NCBI RefSeq assembly: GCF_900102635.1
Contig: NZ_FMZQ01000001.1
Coordinates: 62,001-126,000, forward strand
Source: Ectopseudomonas chengduensis
GTDB taxonomy: Bacteria; Pseudomonadota; Gammaproteobacteria; Pseudomonadales; Pseudomonadaceae
DNA: 64,000 nucleotides
Reading direction: 5' to 3'
Both the position numbers and the translations under genes were made by a program. Below the pieces are notes generated by a model. The model made no database searches and was not told the DNA's origin. It was given only the letters and a program-made list of their open reading frames with translations. Positions 34,387 to 42,824 of the stretch are shown piece after piece (position 1 is the first letter of the stretch; the number at the start of each line of letters is the position of its first letter).

Positions 34387-35399
34387 GCGACTATCGCTCC
34401 CCCGCACCTTCGGCCAGAATATTGCGCCCCGGTTTCGAGAACAGCCCGATGCACCAGCAGCAGGGAACCCCCACCGACAGCGACACATCGCTGAGCCAGG
34501 CGCTGGACTGGCTGCTTCTGCTGGAAGATGCGGACGATGATTGCCGGGCGCGATTCGCCGAGTGGCTGGCCGCCTCCCCTGCCAATGCCGAGGCGTTCGA
34601 GCGCGCGCAGCAGTGCTGGCAATCGCCCACGCTGGTCAGCGCAGCCGCGCGCCTGCAGCAGCGCAGGCAACCGGCGCCCAGGCGCTCGCGGCGCATCGGT
34701 GGCGCGCTGGCGATCGCCGCCTCGCTGCTGCTGGTGGTCGGCATCACCCTGCACAGCGATCTGCTGCTGCGCCTGCGCGCCGATCATGTCACGGCCGTTG
34801 GCCAGCGCCAGAGTCTGGATCTGGCCGATGGCTCGCACGTACTGCTCAACACCGGCAGCGCGTTCTCCAGTCAGATCGACGCGAGTCAGCGCGTCACGCA
34901 GCTGCTCAGAGGCGAAGCCTATTTCGATGTCGCCAAGGACAGCAGCCGTCCATTTCAGGTGACCGCTGGCCCCGTTCAGATATCGGTACGCGGCACCGCA
35001 TTCTCCGTGCGCTATCTCGACGATGCCGCCGAAGTCAGCGTCGAACGCGGCGAGATCGAGGTGCATGCTCGCGGCAACGACACACGCATCTACCTGGCAA
35101 GCGGCGACAGCATCCGCATCGGCCCGGACGGTGTCGGCAAGCGTATCCACGGCACCACAGCCAGCCAACTCGCGTGGGTTCAGGGCCGCCTGATCTTCGA
35201 TGATCGCCCTTTGCACGAAGTGCTGGCTGAACTGCGCCGCTACTACCCCGGCTGGATCATCAACCGCAACGCCGAGCTGAATGACCTGCGCATCACCGGC
35301 AACTATCGCCTGAGCGACCCCGCCGACATCATGCGCTCGCTGGCGCAGGTGACCTCGGCGCAGCTGCAAGAGTACCCATCGCTGCTGATTCTCAACTGA
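34383..35399 (+). CDS. FecR/HxuR-like anti-sigma regulator
   Basis: This 338-aa inner-membrane protein couples the receptor's haem signal to the sigma factor. The N-terminal DUF4880 part (ALDWLLLLEDADDDCRARFAEWLAASPANAEAFERAQQCW) is cytosolic; a membrane segment IGGALAIAASLLLVVGITLH is near residue 105; the FecR periplasmic domain follows (GQRQSLDLADGSHVLLNTGSAF; VSVRGTAFSVR), then a secretin/TonB-like tail (LAELRRYYPGWIINRNAEL). It overlaps the sigma gene and precedes the receptor gene by 106 bases. Confidence 0.9.
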   Translation: MSDYRSPAPSARILRPGFENSPMHQQQGTPTDSDTSLSQALDWLLLLEDADDDCRARFAEWLAASPANAEAFERAQQCWQSPTLVSAAARLQQRRQPAPRRSRRIGGALAIAASLLLVVGITLHSDLLLRLRADHVTAVGQRQSLDLADGSHVLLNTGSAFSSQIDASQRVTQLLRGEAYFDVAKDSSRPFQVTAGPVQISVRGTAFSVRYLDDAAEVSVERGEIEVHARGNDTRIYLASGDSIRIGPDGVGKRIHGTTASQLAWVQGRLIFDDRPLHEVLAELRRYYPGWIINRNAELNDLRITGNYRLSDPADIMRSLAQVTSAQLQEYPSLLILN

Positions 35400-35505
35400 G
35401 AAAAAGAATTTTTACGCTCACTGAGGGATTCGTTCGTCCCGTCAGAACAATGCAAACAATTCGCATTAACTGACCTTTCCGACGACACCCGCAGAGAGCA
35501 CAACG

Positions 35506-38118
35506 ATGCCCCTTCACACCAGGCGCCCGCATTTCCCGCGACTGTCCACCGCCAGCCTGTCGCTGCTGGCACTCTCCATCGCCTGCGCCAGCCTGCCGCT
35601 GGCCCATGCTGCCGAGCTGGCGCCAGCGGCGCAGCAGCACAGCCAGAGCGGTTACAGCTTCGCCATCGAGCGCCAGCCACTGGTCTCGGCGCTGAACGCC
35701 TTCAGCGACGTCACGGGCTGGCAGATAGGCCTGCCGGCACAATTGGCCGACGGTATCGACTCGCCGGGAACCAGTGGCCGCCAATCGCCGGAACTGGCCT
35801 TGGCGCGCCTGCTCGAAGGCACCGGCTTGAGCTACCGCAGCGTTGGGGAACGCAGCGTGGTGCTGATGAAGAACCCTGCGCAATCGCTCGCCCTCCAACC
35901 AACGACGGTCACCGCCACGCTTCACGAGCAGGATGTAAACGCCGTTCCCAGTACGGTCAGCGTGCGCGATCGAACCCTCCTGGACCGCAACAACATCAAC
36001 ACCATCAAGCAGCTGGTACGCGACGAGCCTGGCGTCTCCGTCGGCGGCACTGGTCAGCGCTCCGGCCTCACCGGCTACAACATCCGCGGCATCGATGGTA
36101 ACCGAGTGTTGACTCAGGTCGACGGCGTCGAGATACCTGCCAGCTTCTACTACGGCCCCTATGCCAATACCCAGCGCAACTACGTCGACCCGGAGATCAT
36201 CAAGCGGGTAGAAATTCTCCGTGGCCCGGCCTCGGCCCTGTATGGCAGCAATGCCATTGGTGGTGCGGTCAGCTACTTCACCCTCGATGCTGACGACATC
36301 ATCAAGGATGGCCGCAACGGCGGCGCCCGCCTGAAGACAGGCTACAGCTCCGCCGACGAAAGCTGGCTGAACTCGGCCACCATCGCCGGTCGCCATGAGG
36401 ACTTCGATGCGCTGCTGCACCTGTCCCAGCGCAACGGCCATGAGACCGACTCCTACGGTAACCACGGCGGTACCGGCTTGAATCGCACAGCGGCCAACCC
36501 GGAAGACGTTCGCACCACCAATGTCCTGGCCAAATTGGGTTGGAACTACAACGACAGCGACCGCCTGCAGCTGACCTATGAGAAGTACAAGGATGATCGC
36601 GACAGCAATCAACTCAGCGCCGTCGGCGGGCCATTCAACGCTCCGACCATCGGTGCGGGGCAGAACTACTACGCGAGTCGTGCTGGCAACGACACCATCA
36701 CCCGCGAGCGCTTCGGCCTGGAGCACAGCCTGGCGCTGGACAGTCTGCTGGCCGACAGCCTGAAATGGAGCCTGAATTACCAGATCGCCAAGACCGACCA
36801 AAGCACCCAAGAGCGCTACACCCCCAGGAACTTCTTTACCCAGGCCATCACCCGCGACGTGATGCGCTATCGCAGTACCGACTACAAGGATCGCCAGTGG
36901 GTGCTCAACGCACAGCTGGACAAGGCCTTCGCCCTGGGTGAAACCGATCACCTGCTGACCTACGGCTTCAACCTCAAGCGTCAGGAGGTTACCGGCCAGC
37001 GCAGCGGTTATGGCGTCTGCCTGCAGGCACTGGGTGCCAACTGCCCCACCGTCGGCGCGATCAGCAACAATGCCGGCGATACCCTCACCACCCAGAGCGA
37101 CTTCCCGGATCCGACCATCGATGTCTACGGCGTATTTCTGCAAGACCAGATCCGCTGGAACCAGTGGACGTTCCTGCCGGGTATTCGCTACGACCGGACC
37201 AAGCTCAAGCCCGATCTGACCGACGAGTACCTGGCCAGCGCCCCTGCAAGCAGTACCTTCGAACCCACAGACGCGAGCACGACCTGGCAGCGCGTTTCGC
37301 CCAAGCTCGGCGTGACCTATGCCCTCGATGAGCACTACACCGGTTTTGCCCAATACGCAGAAGGCTTCCGCACACCAACGGCGAAGGAGATGTACGGCCG
37401 CTTCCAGAACAGCAACCCGCCCTACATTGTGGAGCCCAACCCCGATCTCGACCCGGAAACCAGCCGCAGCCTGGAAACCGGTCTGCGCGGCAACTTCGAA
37501 GGCGGCAGCTTCAGCCTGGCCGTGTTCTACAACCGCTACCGCGACTTCATTGACGAAGATGCCGTAGGTACGGCTGGCGGCCTGACCGTCTTCCAGAGCC
37601 GTAACATCAGCCGCGCCAGCATCCGCGGTGCGGAAGCCAAGGGCCGCCTGAACCTGGACAACTTCGGCGCGCTGCCGGGCCTGTACGCGCAAGGCTCGAT
37701 CGCCTATGCCCGTGGTCGCGACGAAGAAACCGGCGAACCGCTGAACAGCATCAACCCGCTGACCGGCGTATTCGGCCTGGGCTACGAGCAGGAGCGTTTT
37801 GGCGGCCTGCTGAACTGGACACTGGTCAAGCGCAAGACCCGCATCGACCAGAGCGGTTTCAACTCCCCGACCGGTGACGGCAGCCAGTTCGCCACACCCG
37901 GCTATGGCTTTCTCGATCTGACCGGCTACTACAAGCTGACCGACGATCTCACCGTCAATGCCGGCCTGTACAACCTGACCGATAAACAGTACTGGCAGTG
38001 GGACGACGTGCGCGGCTACGACGGCAATGGAGAGGCCGGTGTGACCGCCCCCGCCAACCTCGACCGCCTGACCCAGCCGGGGCGCAACTTCGCGATCAAT
38101 CTGGTCTGGGACATCTGA
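35506..38118 (+). CDS. TonB-dependent haem receptor with STN signalling domain (HxuA-like)
   Basis: This 870-aa outer-membrane receptor has a signal peptide, then an STN domain (SFAIERQPLVSALNAFSDVTGWQIG, about residues 50-125) that talks to the FecR-like protein. The plug (VRDEPGVSVGGTGQRSGLTGYNIRGIDGNRVLTQVDGVEIP; VEILRGPASALYGSNAIGGAVSYFT) and the barrel follow. FAQYAEGFRTPTAKEMYGRF and NPDLDPETSRSLETGLRG are typical of haem/haemoglobin receptors. The chain ends NFAINLVWDI with an aromatic barrel-end pattern. No haemophore gene (hasA) is adjacent, so direct haem or haemoprotein capture is likely. Confidence 0.92.
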   Translation: MPLHTRRPHFPRLSTASLSLLALSIACASLPLAHAAELAPAAQQHSQSGYSFAIERQPLVSALNAFSDVTGWQIGLPAQLADGIDSPGTSGRQSPELALARLLEGTGLSYRSVGERSVVLMKNPAQSLALQPTTVTATLHEQDVNAVPSTVSVRDRTLLDRNNINTIKQLVRDEPGVSVGGTGQRSGLTGYNIRGIDGNRVLTQVDGVEIPASFYYGPYANTQRNYVDPEIIKRVEILRGPASALYGSNAIGGAVSYFTLDADDIIKDGRNGGARLKTGYSSADESWLNSATIAGRHEDFDALLHLSQRNGHETDSYGNHGGTGLNRTAANPEDVRTTNVLAKLGWNYNDSDRLQLTYEKYKDDRDSNQLSAVGGPFNAPTIGAGQNYYASRAGNDTITRERFGLEHSLALDSLLADSLKWSLNYQIAKTDQSTQERYTPRNFFTQAITRDVMRYRSTDYKDRQWVLNAQLDKAFALGETDHLLTYGFNLKRQEVTGQRSGYGVCLQALGANCPTVGAISNNAGDTLTTQSDFPDPTIDVYGVFLQDQIRWNQWTFLPGIRYDRTKLKPDLTDEYLASAPASSTFEPTDASTTWQRVSPKLGVTYALDEHYTGFAQYAEGFRTPTAKEMYGRFQNSNPPYIVEPNPDLDPETSRSLETGLRGNFEGGSFSLAVFYNRYRDFIDEDAVGTAGGLTVFQSRNISRASIRGAEAKGRLNLDNFGALPGLYAQGSIAYARGRDEETGEPLNSINPLTGVFGLGYEQERFGGLLNWTLVKRKTRIDQSGFNSPTGDGSQFATPGYGFLDLTGYYKLTDDLTVNAGLYNLTDKQYWQWDDVRGYDGNGEAGVTAPANLDRLTQPGRNFAINLVWDI

Positions 38119-38177
38119 GCCAGCAGCCGGAAGTGACTGCAACTGTCACTTCCGGCGCAGACAGCAGTGCGCTGCCC

Positions 38178-39047
38178 TTACCCAGGCGCATCTCTCGACA
38201 GCAGGCAGCTCAACAAGCAATCCAGTGCCGGCTGGCGCTGCGCACGACGCACCAGGGCGACCAGCTCACGATGGAAGGTCAGCTCGCCCAGCTCGATCAC
38301 CCGCAGGTGCGTCGGCCGTTGCAGCCACAGGCCCGCACGCGGTACCAGGGCCACGCCCATACCGTTTTCTACCAGCCGCACGATGGCTTCCAGTTCATCC
38401 AGCTCCAGTGCCTCGCGCACGTTCAGGCGTTGCTCACGCAGGAAGCGCGTCACCTGGCGCCCGCCGAACGAAGCGCGGTCGTAGCGCACGAAAGGCTGCT
38501 CGACGAGCAGGCGCAATGGGTCGTCTCCATCCACGTCCAGCGGGGCGATCAGCACGAAGGGCTCGCGCGCTAGCGGTACTTCCAGCAGTTCCTTGGGTAA
38601 GGCAAACGGCGGCTTGATCAACAGCGCCAGATCCAGCTCACCCGCATCCAGCTGACTGAACAGCTGCAACGACACGCCCGGCACCAGCTTCAGTTCGACC
38701 CGCGGTGCCAGTTGCCGAAAGCGCGGCAGCGCCTCGGCCAGCAAGCCGGTCTGCAAGGTGGCGATGGCGCCGACGCGCAGCTCGCCCTGCCACTGATCGG
38801 CGGCCGGCGGCAACGCCATCTGCGCGTACAGCGCGAGCATCTGTTCGGCCAGCGGCAAGGCGTGCCGGCCGGCTGCGTTGAGCACGGCAGCGCGGCCACT
38901 GCGGTCGAACAGGCGCACGCCGAGGTGCTGCTCCAGCACGCGCATCTGCGCGCTGACCGCCGACTGGGTCAGCCCCACCTGCTGGCCAGCGGCAGCGAAG
39001 GTGCCCAGGCGAGCGACGGTGATGAAGGTTTTCAGCTCGCGCAGCAT
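38178..39047 (-). CDS. LysR-family transcription regulator
   Basis: This 289-aa protein has the N-terminal helix-turn-helix (MLRELKTFITVARLGTFAAAGQQVGLTQSAVSAQMRVLEQHLGVRLF) and a LysR effector domain (LRVGAIATLQTGLLAEALPRFRQL). The ATG at 39047 gives the standard family N-terminus. It is divergent from the VOC-family gene at 39192, its most probable target. The inducer is unknown. Confidence 0.9.
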   Translation of the reverse strand: MLRELKTFITVARLGTFAAAGQQVGLTQSAVSAQMRVLEQHLGVRLFDRSGRAAVLNAAGRHALPLAEQMLALYAQMALPPAADQWQGELRVGAIATLQTGLLAEALPRFRQLAPRVELKLVPGVSLQLFSQLDAGELDLALLIKPPFALPKELLEVPLAREPFVLIAPLDVDGDDPLRLLVEQPFVRYDRASFGGRQVTRFLREQRLNVREALELDELEAIVRLVENGMGVALVPRAGLWLQRPTHLRVIELGELTFHRELVALVRRAQRQPALDCLLSCLLSRDAPG

Positions 39048-39191
39048 TGAGGCCCTCGATTGATCGAAAATAGTTGAGCTTGCGAGCAAGAATATTCGCT
39101 TTAGAACAATTTTGCTGTTGGTAGGCTGGTGCGATGAACATCGATGGCGGATTGTACCCGCCCTACCCACAACAATCAGAGGTATTGCGTG

Positions 39192-39617
39192 ATGGCCCTT
39201 GCTCCCTTTCACCTGGCGATTCCCGTGTACGACCTGGCTGCCGCGCGGCATTTCTACGGCGAGGTGTTCGGCTGTGCCGAGGGTCGTAGCAGCGAGCACT
39301 GGGTGGACTTCGATTTCTTCGGCCACCAGTTGGTGATCCACGAAGCGCCAAAGATGGCCTACCAGGAATCAGCCGTGAGCAACCCGGTGGACGGTCATGA
39401 CGTGCCGGTGCCGCATTTCGGCGTGGTGCTCGGCTGGGCAGACTGGGAAGCGCTGGCCGAGCGCCTGCGCAGCCGCGAGACGACGTTCGTCATCGAGCCC
39501 TACGTGCGTTTCAAGGGCCAGGTCGGCGAGCAGGCCACCATGTTCCTCCTCGATCCTTGCGGCAACGCCCTGGAGTTCAAGGCGTTCAAGGACATCGGCC
39601 AGCTGTTCGCCAAGTAA
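39192..39617 (+). CDS. VOC (glyoxalase/dioxygenase) family protein
   Basis: This 141-aa protein has the paired beta-alpha-beta-beta-beta units of the vicinal oxygen chelate fold: [23 protein letters not shown] with metal His8, [18 protein letters not shown] with a second His, and [15 protein letters not shown] with a Glu ligand. GAGG lies 8 bases before the ATG. It is divergent from a LysR gene. Substrate unknown. Confidence 0.88.
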   Translation: MALAPFHLAIPVYDLAAARHFYGEVFGCAEGRSSEHWVDFDFFGHQLVIHEAPKMAYQESAVSNPVDGHDVPVPHFGVVLGWADWEALAERLRSRETTFVIEPYVRFKGQVGEQATMFLLDPCGNALEFKAFKDIGQLFAK

Positions 39618-39650
39618 ACGCACGCTGCCCGGGTAGCGAGCCAGCGGCGC

Positions 39651-42533
39651 TCAATCCAGCGGATTGTCGATCTGCGCACGCAGCAGCTCGGCGAAGGCGC
39701 TGGCCTCAACCGGGCGGCTGATCAGGAAGCCCTGGATCTCGTCGCAGTTCTGGCTCTTGAGGAAATCCATCTGCGCCTGGGTTTCCACACCCTCGGCCAC
39801 CACTTTCAGCTCCAGGCTGTGGGCCATGGCGATGATCGCACGGGTGATCGCCGCGTCCTCGCCACCGGGCGACAGATCGCGGATGAAGGTCTGGTCGATC
39901 TTCACGTAGTGCACCGGGAAGCGCTTGAGGTAGCTGAGTGAAGAATAACCGGTGCCGAAATCGTCGATGGCCAGTTTGACCCCCAGTTCACGCAGCTGAC
40001 GGAAGGTGACGATGACGCTGTCGACGTTGTCCAGCAGTTGGCTTTCGGTCAGTTCCAGCTCCAGGTACTGCGGCGCCAGGCCGGTTTCTTCGAGCACCTG
40101 GCGGACCAGGCTGGTGAGGTTGCCCTGGCGCAACTGATACACCGAGATATTCACCGACACCCGTATCTGCGCCAGCCCCTCCTCCTGCCACTGGCGCGCC
40201 TGGCGGCAGGCCTGACGCAGCACGAACTCGCCAATCGGCGCGATCAGCCCGGTCTCTTCGGCCAAGCCGATGAACTCGCCAGGCGCCACCATGCCCTGCT
40301 GCGGATGGCGCCAGCGCACCAGCGCTTCGGCCGCGTTGAGCTGGTCGTCGGCAAGGTTCAGCTTGGGCTGGTAGAACACTTCCAGCTGACCTTCGTCGAT
40401 GGCCTTGCGCAGCTGGTTCTCCAGCTGCAGACGCTCCAGGGTGCAGGCCTGCAGGTTGTCGGTGAAGAACTGGAAAGTGTTGCCGCCCAGGTGCTTGGCG
40501 TGTTGCACGGCCATGTTGGCCTGGCTGATCAGCGCGCTGATCTCGCGGGCGTAGTCCGGCAGCAGACTGATACCCAGCGAGGCGCTGATCACCAGCTCGT
40601 GGCCACCGACGGTCATCGGCACGCGCAACTTGGCCAGCAGCCGACTGGCCACCCGCGCCAGGCTGGAAAGGCTGCCGTAGGCGTCGAGGATGATGGCGAA
40701 TTCGTCGCCCGAGAGCCGTGCGATGCAGTCGGCCTCCGGCACCGCCTGGGTCAGGCGGCGGCTCATCTGGCGCAGCAACTGGTCGGCGACCTCGTGGCCG
40801 AGGCTGTCGTTGAGCAGCTTGAAGCGGTCCAGGTCGATATGCACCAGGGCGATGCTGCGCCCGCTCTGGCGGGCGCGCTGGCTGGCATCGTGCAGACGCT
40901 CCTTGAACAGGCTGCGGTTGGCCAGGCCGGTCAGGTCGTCGTAATGCGACAGGTAGCGCAGGCGCTCCTCGGCCTCGCGCCGCGCACTGAGATCGGCGAA
41001 GAAACCGACGATATGACTGGGCCGACCTGTTACATCGCGCACCAGGTTGAGCTGCAGCCACTGCGGGTAAAGCTCGCCGCTCTTGCGCGTCTCGATCAGT
41101 TCGCCCTGCCAGGTGCCGCTGCTGTCCAGCTCCTGGCGGATCATCTGGTATTGCCGACGCATCTCGCGGCTGCCGATCAGGCTGGTCACCGTGCGCCCGA
41201 CCACTTCCTCACGGCTGTATCCGGTCACCGCGCTGAACGCACGGTTGACCGCCAGCACGCGGTAGTCGGGGTCGAGAATGAAGATGCCTTCGCTGGCTGC
41301 TTCGAACACGGTCGCGGCCAGGCGCTGTTGCTGCTCCTGCTGACGCCGCGCGCTGACGTCGCGCCGCGTGCCGAGCATGCGCCGCACACGGCCGGCGGCG
41401 TCGCGCTCGACCGCACGGCCACGGTCCTCGACCCAGACCCAGTGACCATCGACATGGCGCACGCGGTACTCGATCTGATAATCCTCGCTGCGCCCCTTGA
41501 GGTGCTGGACCAGCGCCCGGCGCAAGCCTGGCAGATCATCCGGGTGCAGGCGCGGGGTCAGGTCACGCAGCATCACTTGCACCTGGCCCGGCTCCAGACC
41601 GAACAGCTCGCGCAGGTGCGAGTGGTGCACCTGGTCGCTTTCCAGATCCCAGTCCCACAGCCCCAGCTCGCTCGCCTCCAGCGCCAGGGCCAGGCGCGCC
41701 TGGCTCTTGCCCAGGGCATGGGTCGCTTCGTCCAGCTCCAGGGTACGTTCGGCCACACGCATTTCCAGCTCGCCATGGGCGCCGCGCAATTCGCGCTCGG
41801 CACGGCGACGCTGCTCCACCTCACGCGCCAGTTCTTCATTGAGCCCTTCGGCACGCTGTTTGGCGTGCTCCAGGTTGCTGATCAGCGCCAGGTTGTGAAA
41901 GCGCTGCAGCAAGCTGCGCTGCACCAGACGGTTGACCTGCCAGGCCACCACCAGCAGGGCGAGAAACAAGATCACACTGAGCAGCCCCCAGCCGCGTTGC
42001 AGGCCGCTGCCGGAGAGCAGCAGGAAGCCGGCCGACGGCAGCAGGCAGGGCAAGGCGAAGGTGAGGAAGGCTGACAGGCTGACGGCATAGGCCACGCTGG
42101 CCGAGAGAATCGCTGCGGCGATCAGGCCGTAGACCAGCGCCTGCTGGTAGAAGACATCGGCAGGTACCAGCACGATCACGGCGAAGGCGAGGGTCAACCC
42201 GGATGCACCGGCACCGAAGAGGAAGATGCGTCGCCAGTAGGGCTCGGCCTGGCGGCTCGGCAGCGCCTCGTTGAAGGCATTCACCTGAGTCAGGCGCAAC
42301 AGCGCCAGCAGCACTACCCAGCCCAGCCAGGCAGCCAGCATCGGTGCGCTCTGCTGACTCCAGAGCAACAGGCTGCAGGCCAGGCCGACCAGCAGCATGA
42401 GCAACGTGGGCAGGCGCGAACCCTGGAACAACAGGCGGGTACGCTCAACGGCAATATCCGTGGCGAACTGACGTTCAGCCTGATGCGGGTCCAGCGTCAC
42501 CTCTTGAACTACGGCGCTAGTCGTGGCGGTCAT
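39651..42533 (-). CDS. Membrane PAS-PAS-GGDEF-EAL cyclic-di-GMP enzyme
   Basis: This 960-aa protein has an N-terminal membrane sensor of about five or six segments (residues 35-205), a coiled coil (about 205-255), two PAS domains (about 260-380 and 390-510), a GGDEF domain (about 515-680) and an EAL domain (about 700-950). The GGDEF motif reads SGDEF (near residue 609), a variant that may keep activity or only bind GTP. The EAL motif EALVRWRHP (near 736), the ELTES Glu and IDDFGTGYSSLSYL loop are intact, so c-di-GMP hydrolysis is likely. From memory, P. aeruginosa has a comparable gene beside uvrD. Confidence 0.92.
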   Translation of the reverse strand: MTATTSAVVQEVTLDPHQAERQFATDIAVERTRLLFQGSRLPTLLMLLVGLACSLLLWSQQSAPMLAAWLGWVVLLALLRLTQVNAFNEALPSRQAEPYWRRIFLFGAGASGLTLAFAVIVLVPADVFYQQALVYGLIAAAILSASVAYAVSLSAFLTFALPCLLPSAGFLLLSGSGLQRGWGLLSVILFLALLVVAWQVNRLVQRSLLQRFHNLALISNLEHAKQRAEGLNEELAREVEQRRRAERELRGAHGELEMRVAERTLELDEATHALGKSQARLALALEASELGLWDWDLESDQVHHSHLRELFGLEPGQVQVMLRDLTPRLHPDDLPGLRRALVQHLKGRSEDYQIEYRVRHVDGHWVWVEDRGRAVERDAAGRVRRMLGTRRDVSARRQQEQQQRLAATVFEAASEGIFILDPDYRVLAVNRAFSAVTGYSREEVVGRTVTSLIGSREMRRQYQMIRQELDSSGTWQGELIETRKSGELYPQWLQLNLVRDVTGRPSHIVGFFADLSARREAEERLRYLSHYDDLTGLANRSLFKERLHDASQRARQSGRSIALVHIDLDRFKLLNDSLGHEVADQLLRQMSRRLTQAVPEADCIARLSGDEFAIILDAYGSLSSLARVASRLLAKLRVPMTVGGHELVISASLGISLLPDYAREISALISQANMAVQHAKHLGGNTFQFFTDNLQACTLERLQLENQLRKAIDEGQLEVFYQPKLNLADDQLNAAEALVRWRHPQQGMVAPGEFIGLAEETGLIAPIGEFVLRQACRQARQWQEEGLAQIRVSVNISVYQLRQGNLTSLVRQVLEETGLAPQYLELELTESQLLDNVDSVIVTFRQLRELGVKLAIDDFGTGYSSLSYLKRFPVHYVKIDQTFIRDLSPGGEDAAITRAIIAMAHSLELKVVAEGVETQAQMDFLKSQNCDEIQGFLISRPVEASAFAELLRAQIDNPLD

Positions 42534-42824
42534 AGGCGATTTTCTTGTAATGGTTGCCTAAGGGTATTGGGCGCTTTTTGCGACGCTCCCAACCCTGACG
42601 TCGCCGGAGAATACCCGAGACAGACGCCGTGCCCAACAACGATGTGGGCAATTTCACGGCTTGGCGCCCATCTTTTGGCGGGCACCGGCAGAGCGTGATG
42701 GCCTTTAGCCGCCTGGCCACGCCCATCTACGCCCTGACCTGCCAGTCGTCGGTTGCGTCAGGCTCGTTTCACCGCGCCTGGCTGACGGTTTGCCCTCCCC
42801 TGTCCGGCCCCCTAGAATGCCGCG
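42534..42824. other. 291-base divergent promoter region of the GGDEF/EAL and uvrD genes
   Basis: No gene is seen. Near the right end TTGCCC (42790-42795), a 17-base spacer and TAGAAT (42813-42818) form a plausible sigma-70 promoter for uvrD. No LexA box (CTGT-N8-ACAG) was found. Confidence 0.55.
42790..42818 (+). promoter_or_regulatory. Sigma-70 promoter placing the uvrD transcript start at its ATG
   Basis: TTGCCC and TAGAAT are 17 bases apart. The expected start point, about 7 bases after the -10 element, is the A of the uvrD ATG (42825), and no Shine-Dalgarno sequence exists in between. Confidence 0.45.

Noticed and set aside
35392-38142. 916-codon minus-strand frame opposite the TonB receptor
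   Set aside because: Antisense shadow of the receptor gene, which has clear STN, plug and barrel sequences.
42534-42824. LexA-controlled SOS promoter for uvrD
   Set aside because: No CTGT-N8-ACAG palindrome is visible in the upstream gap.
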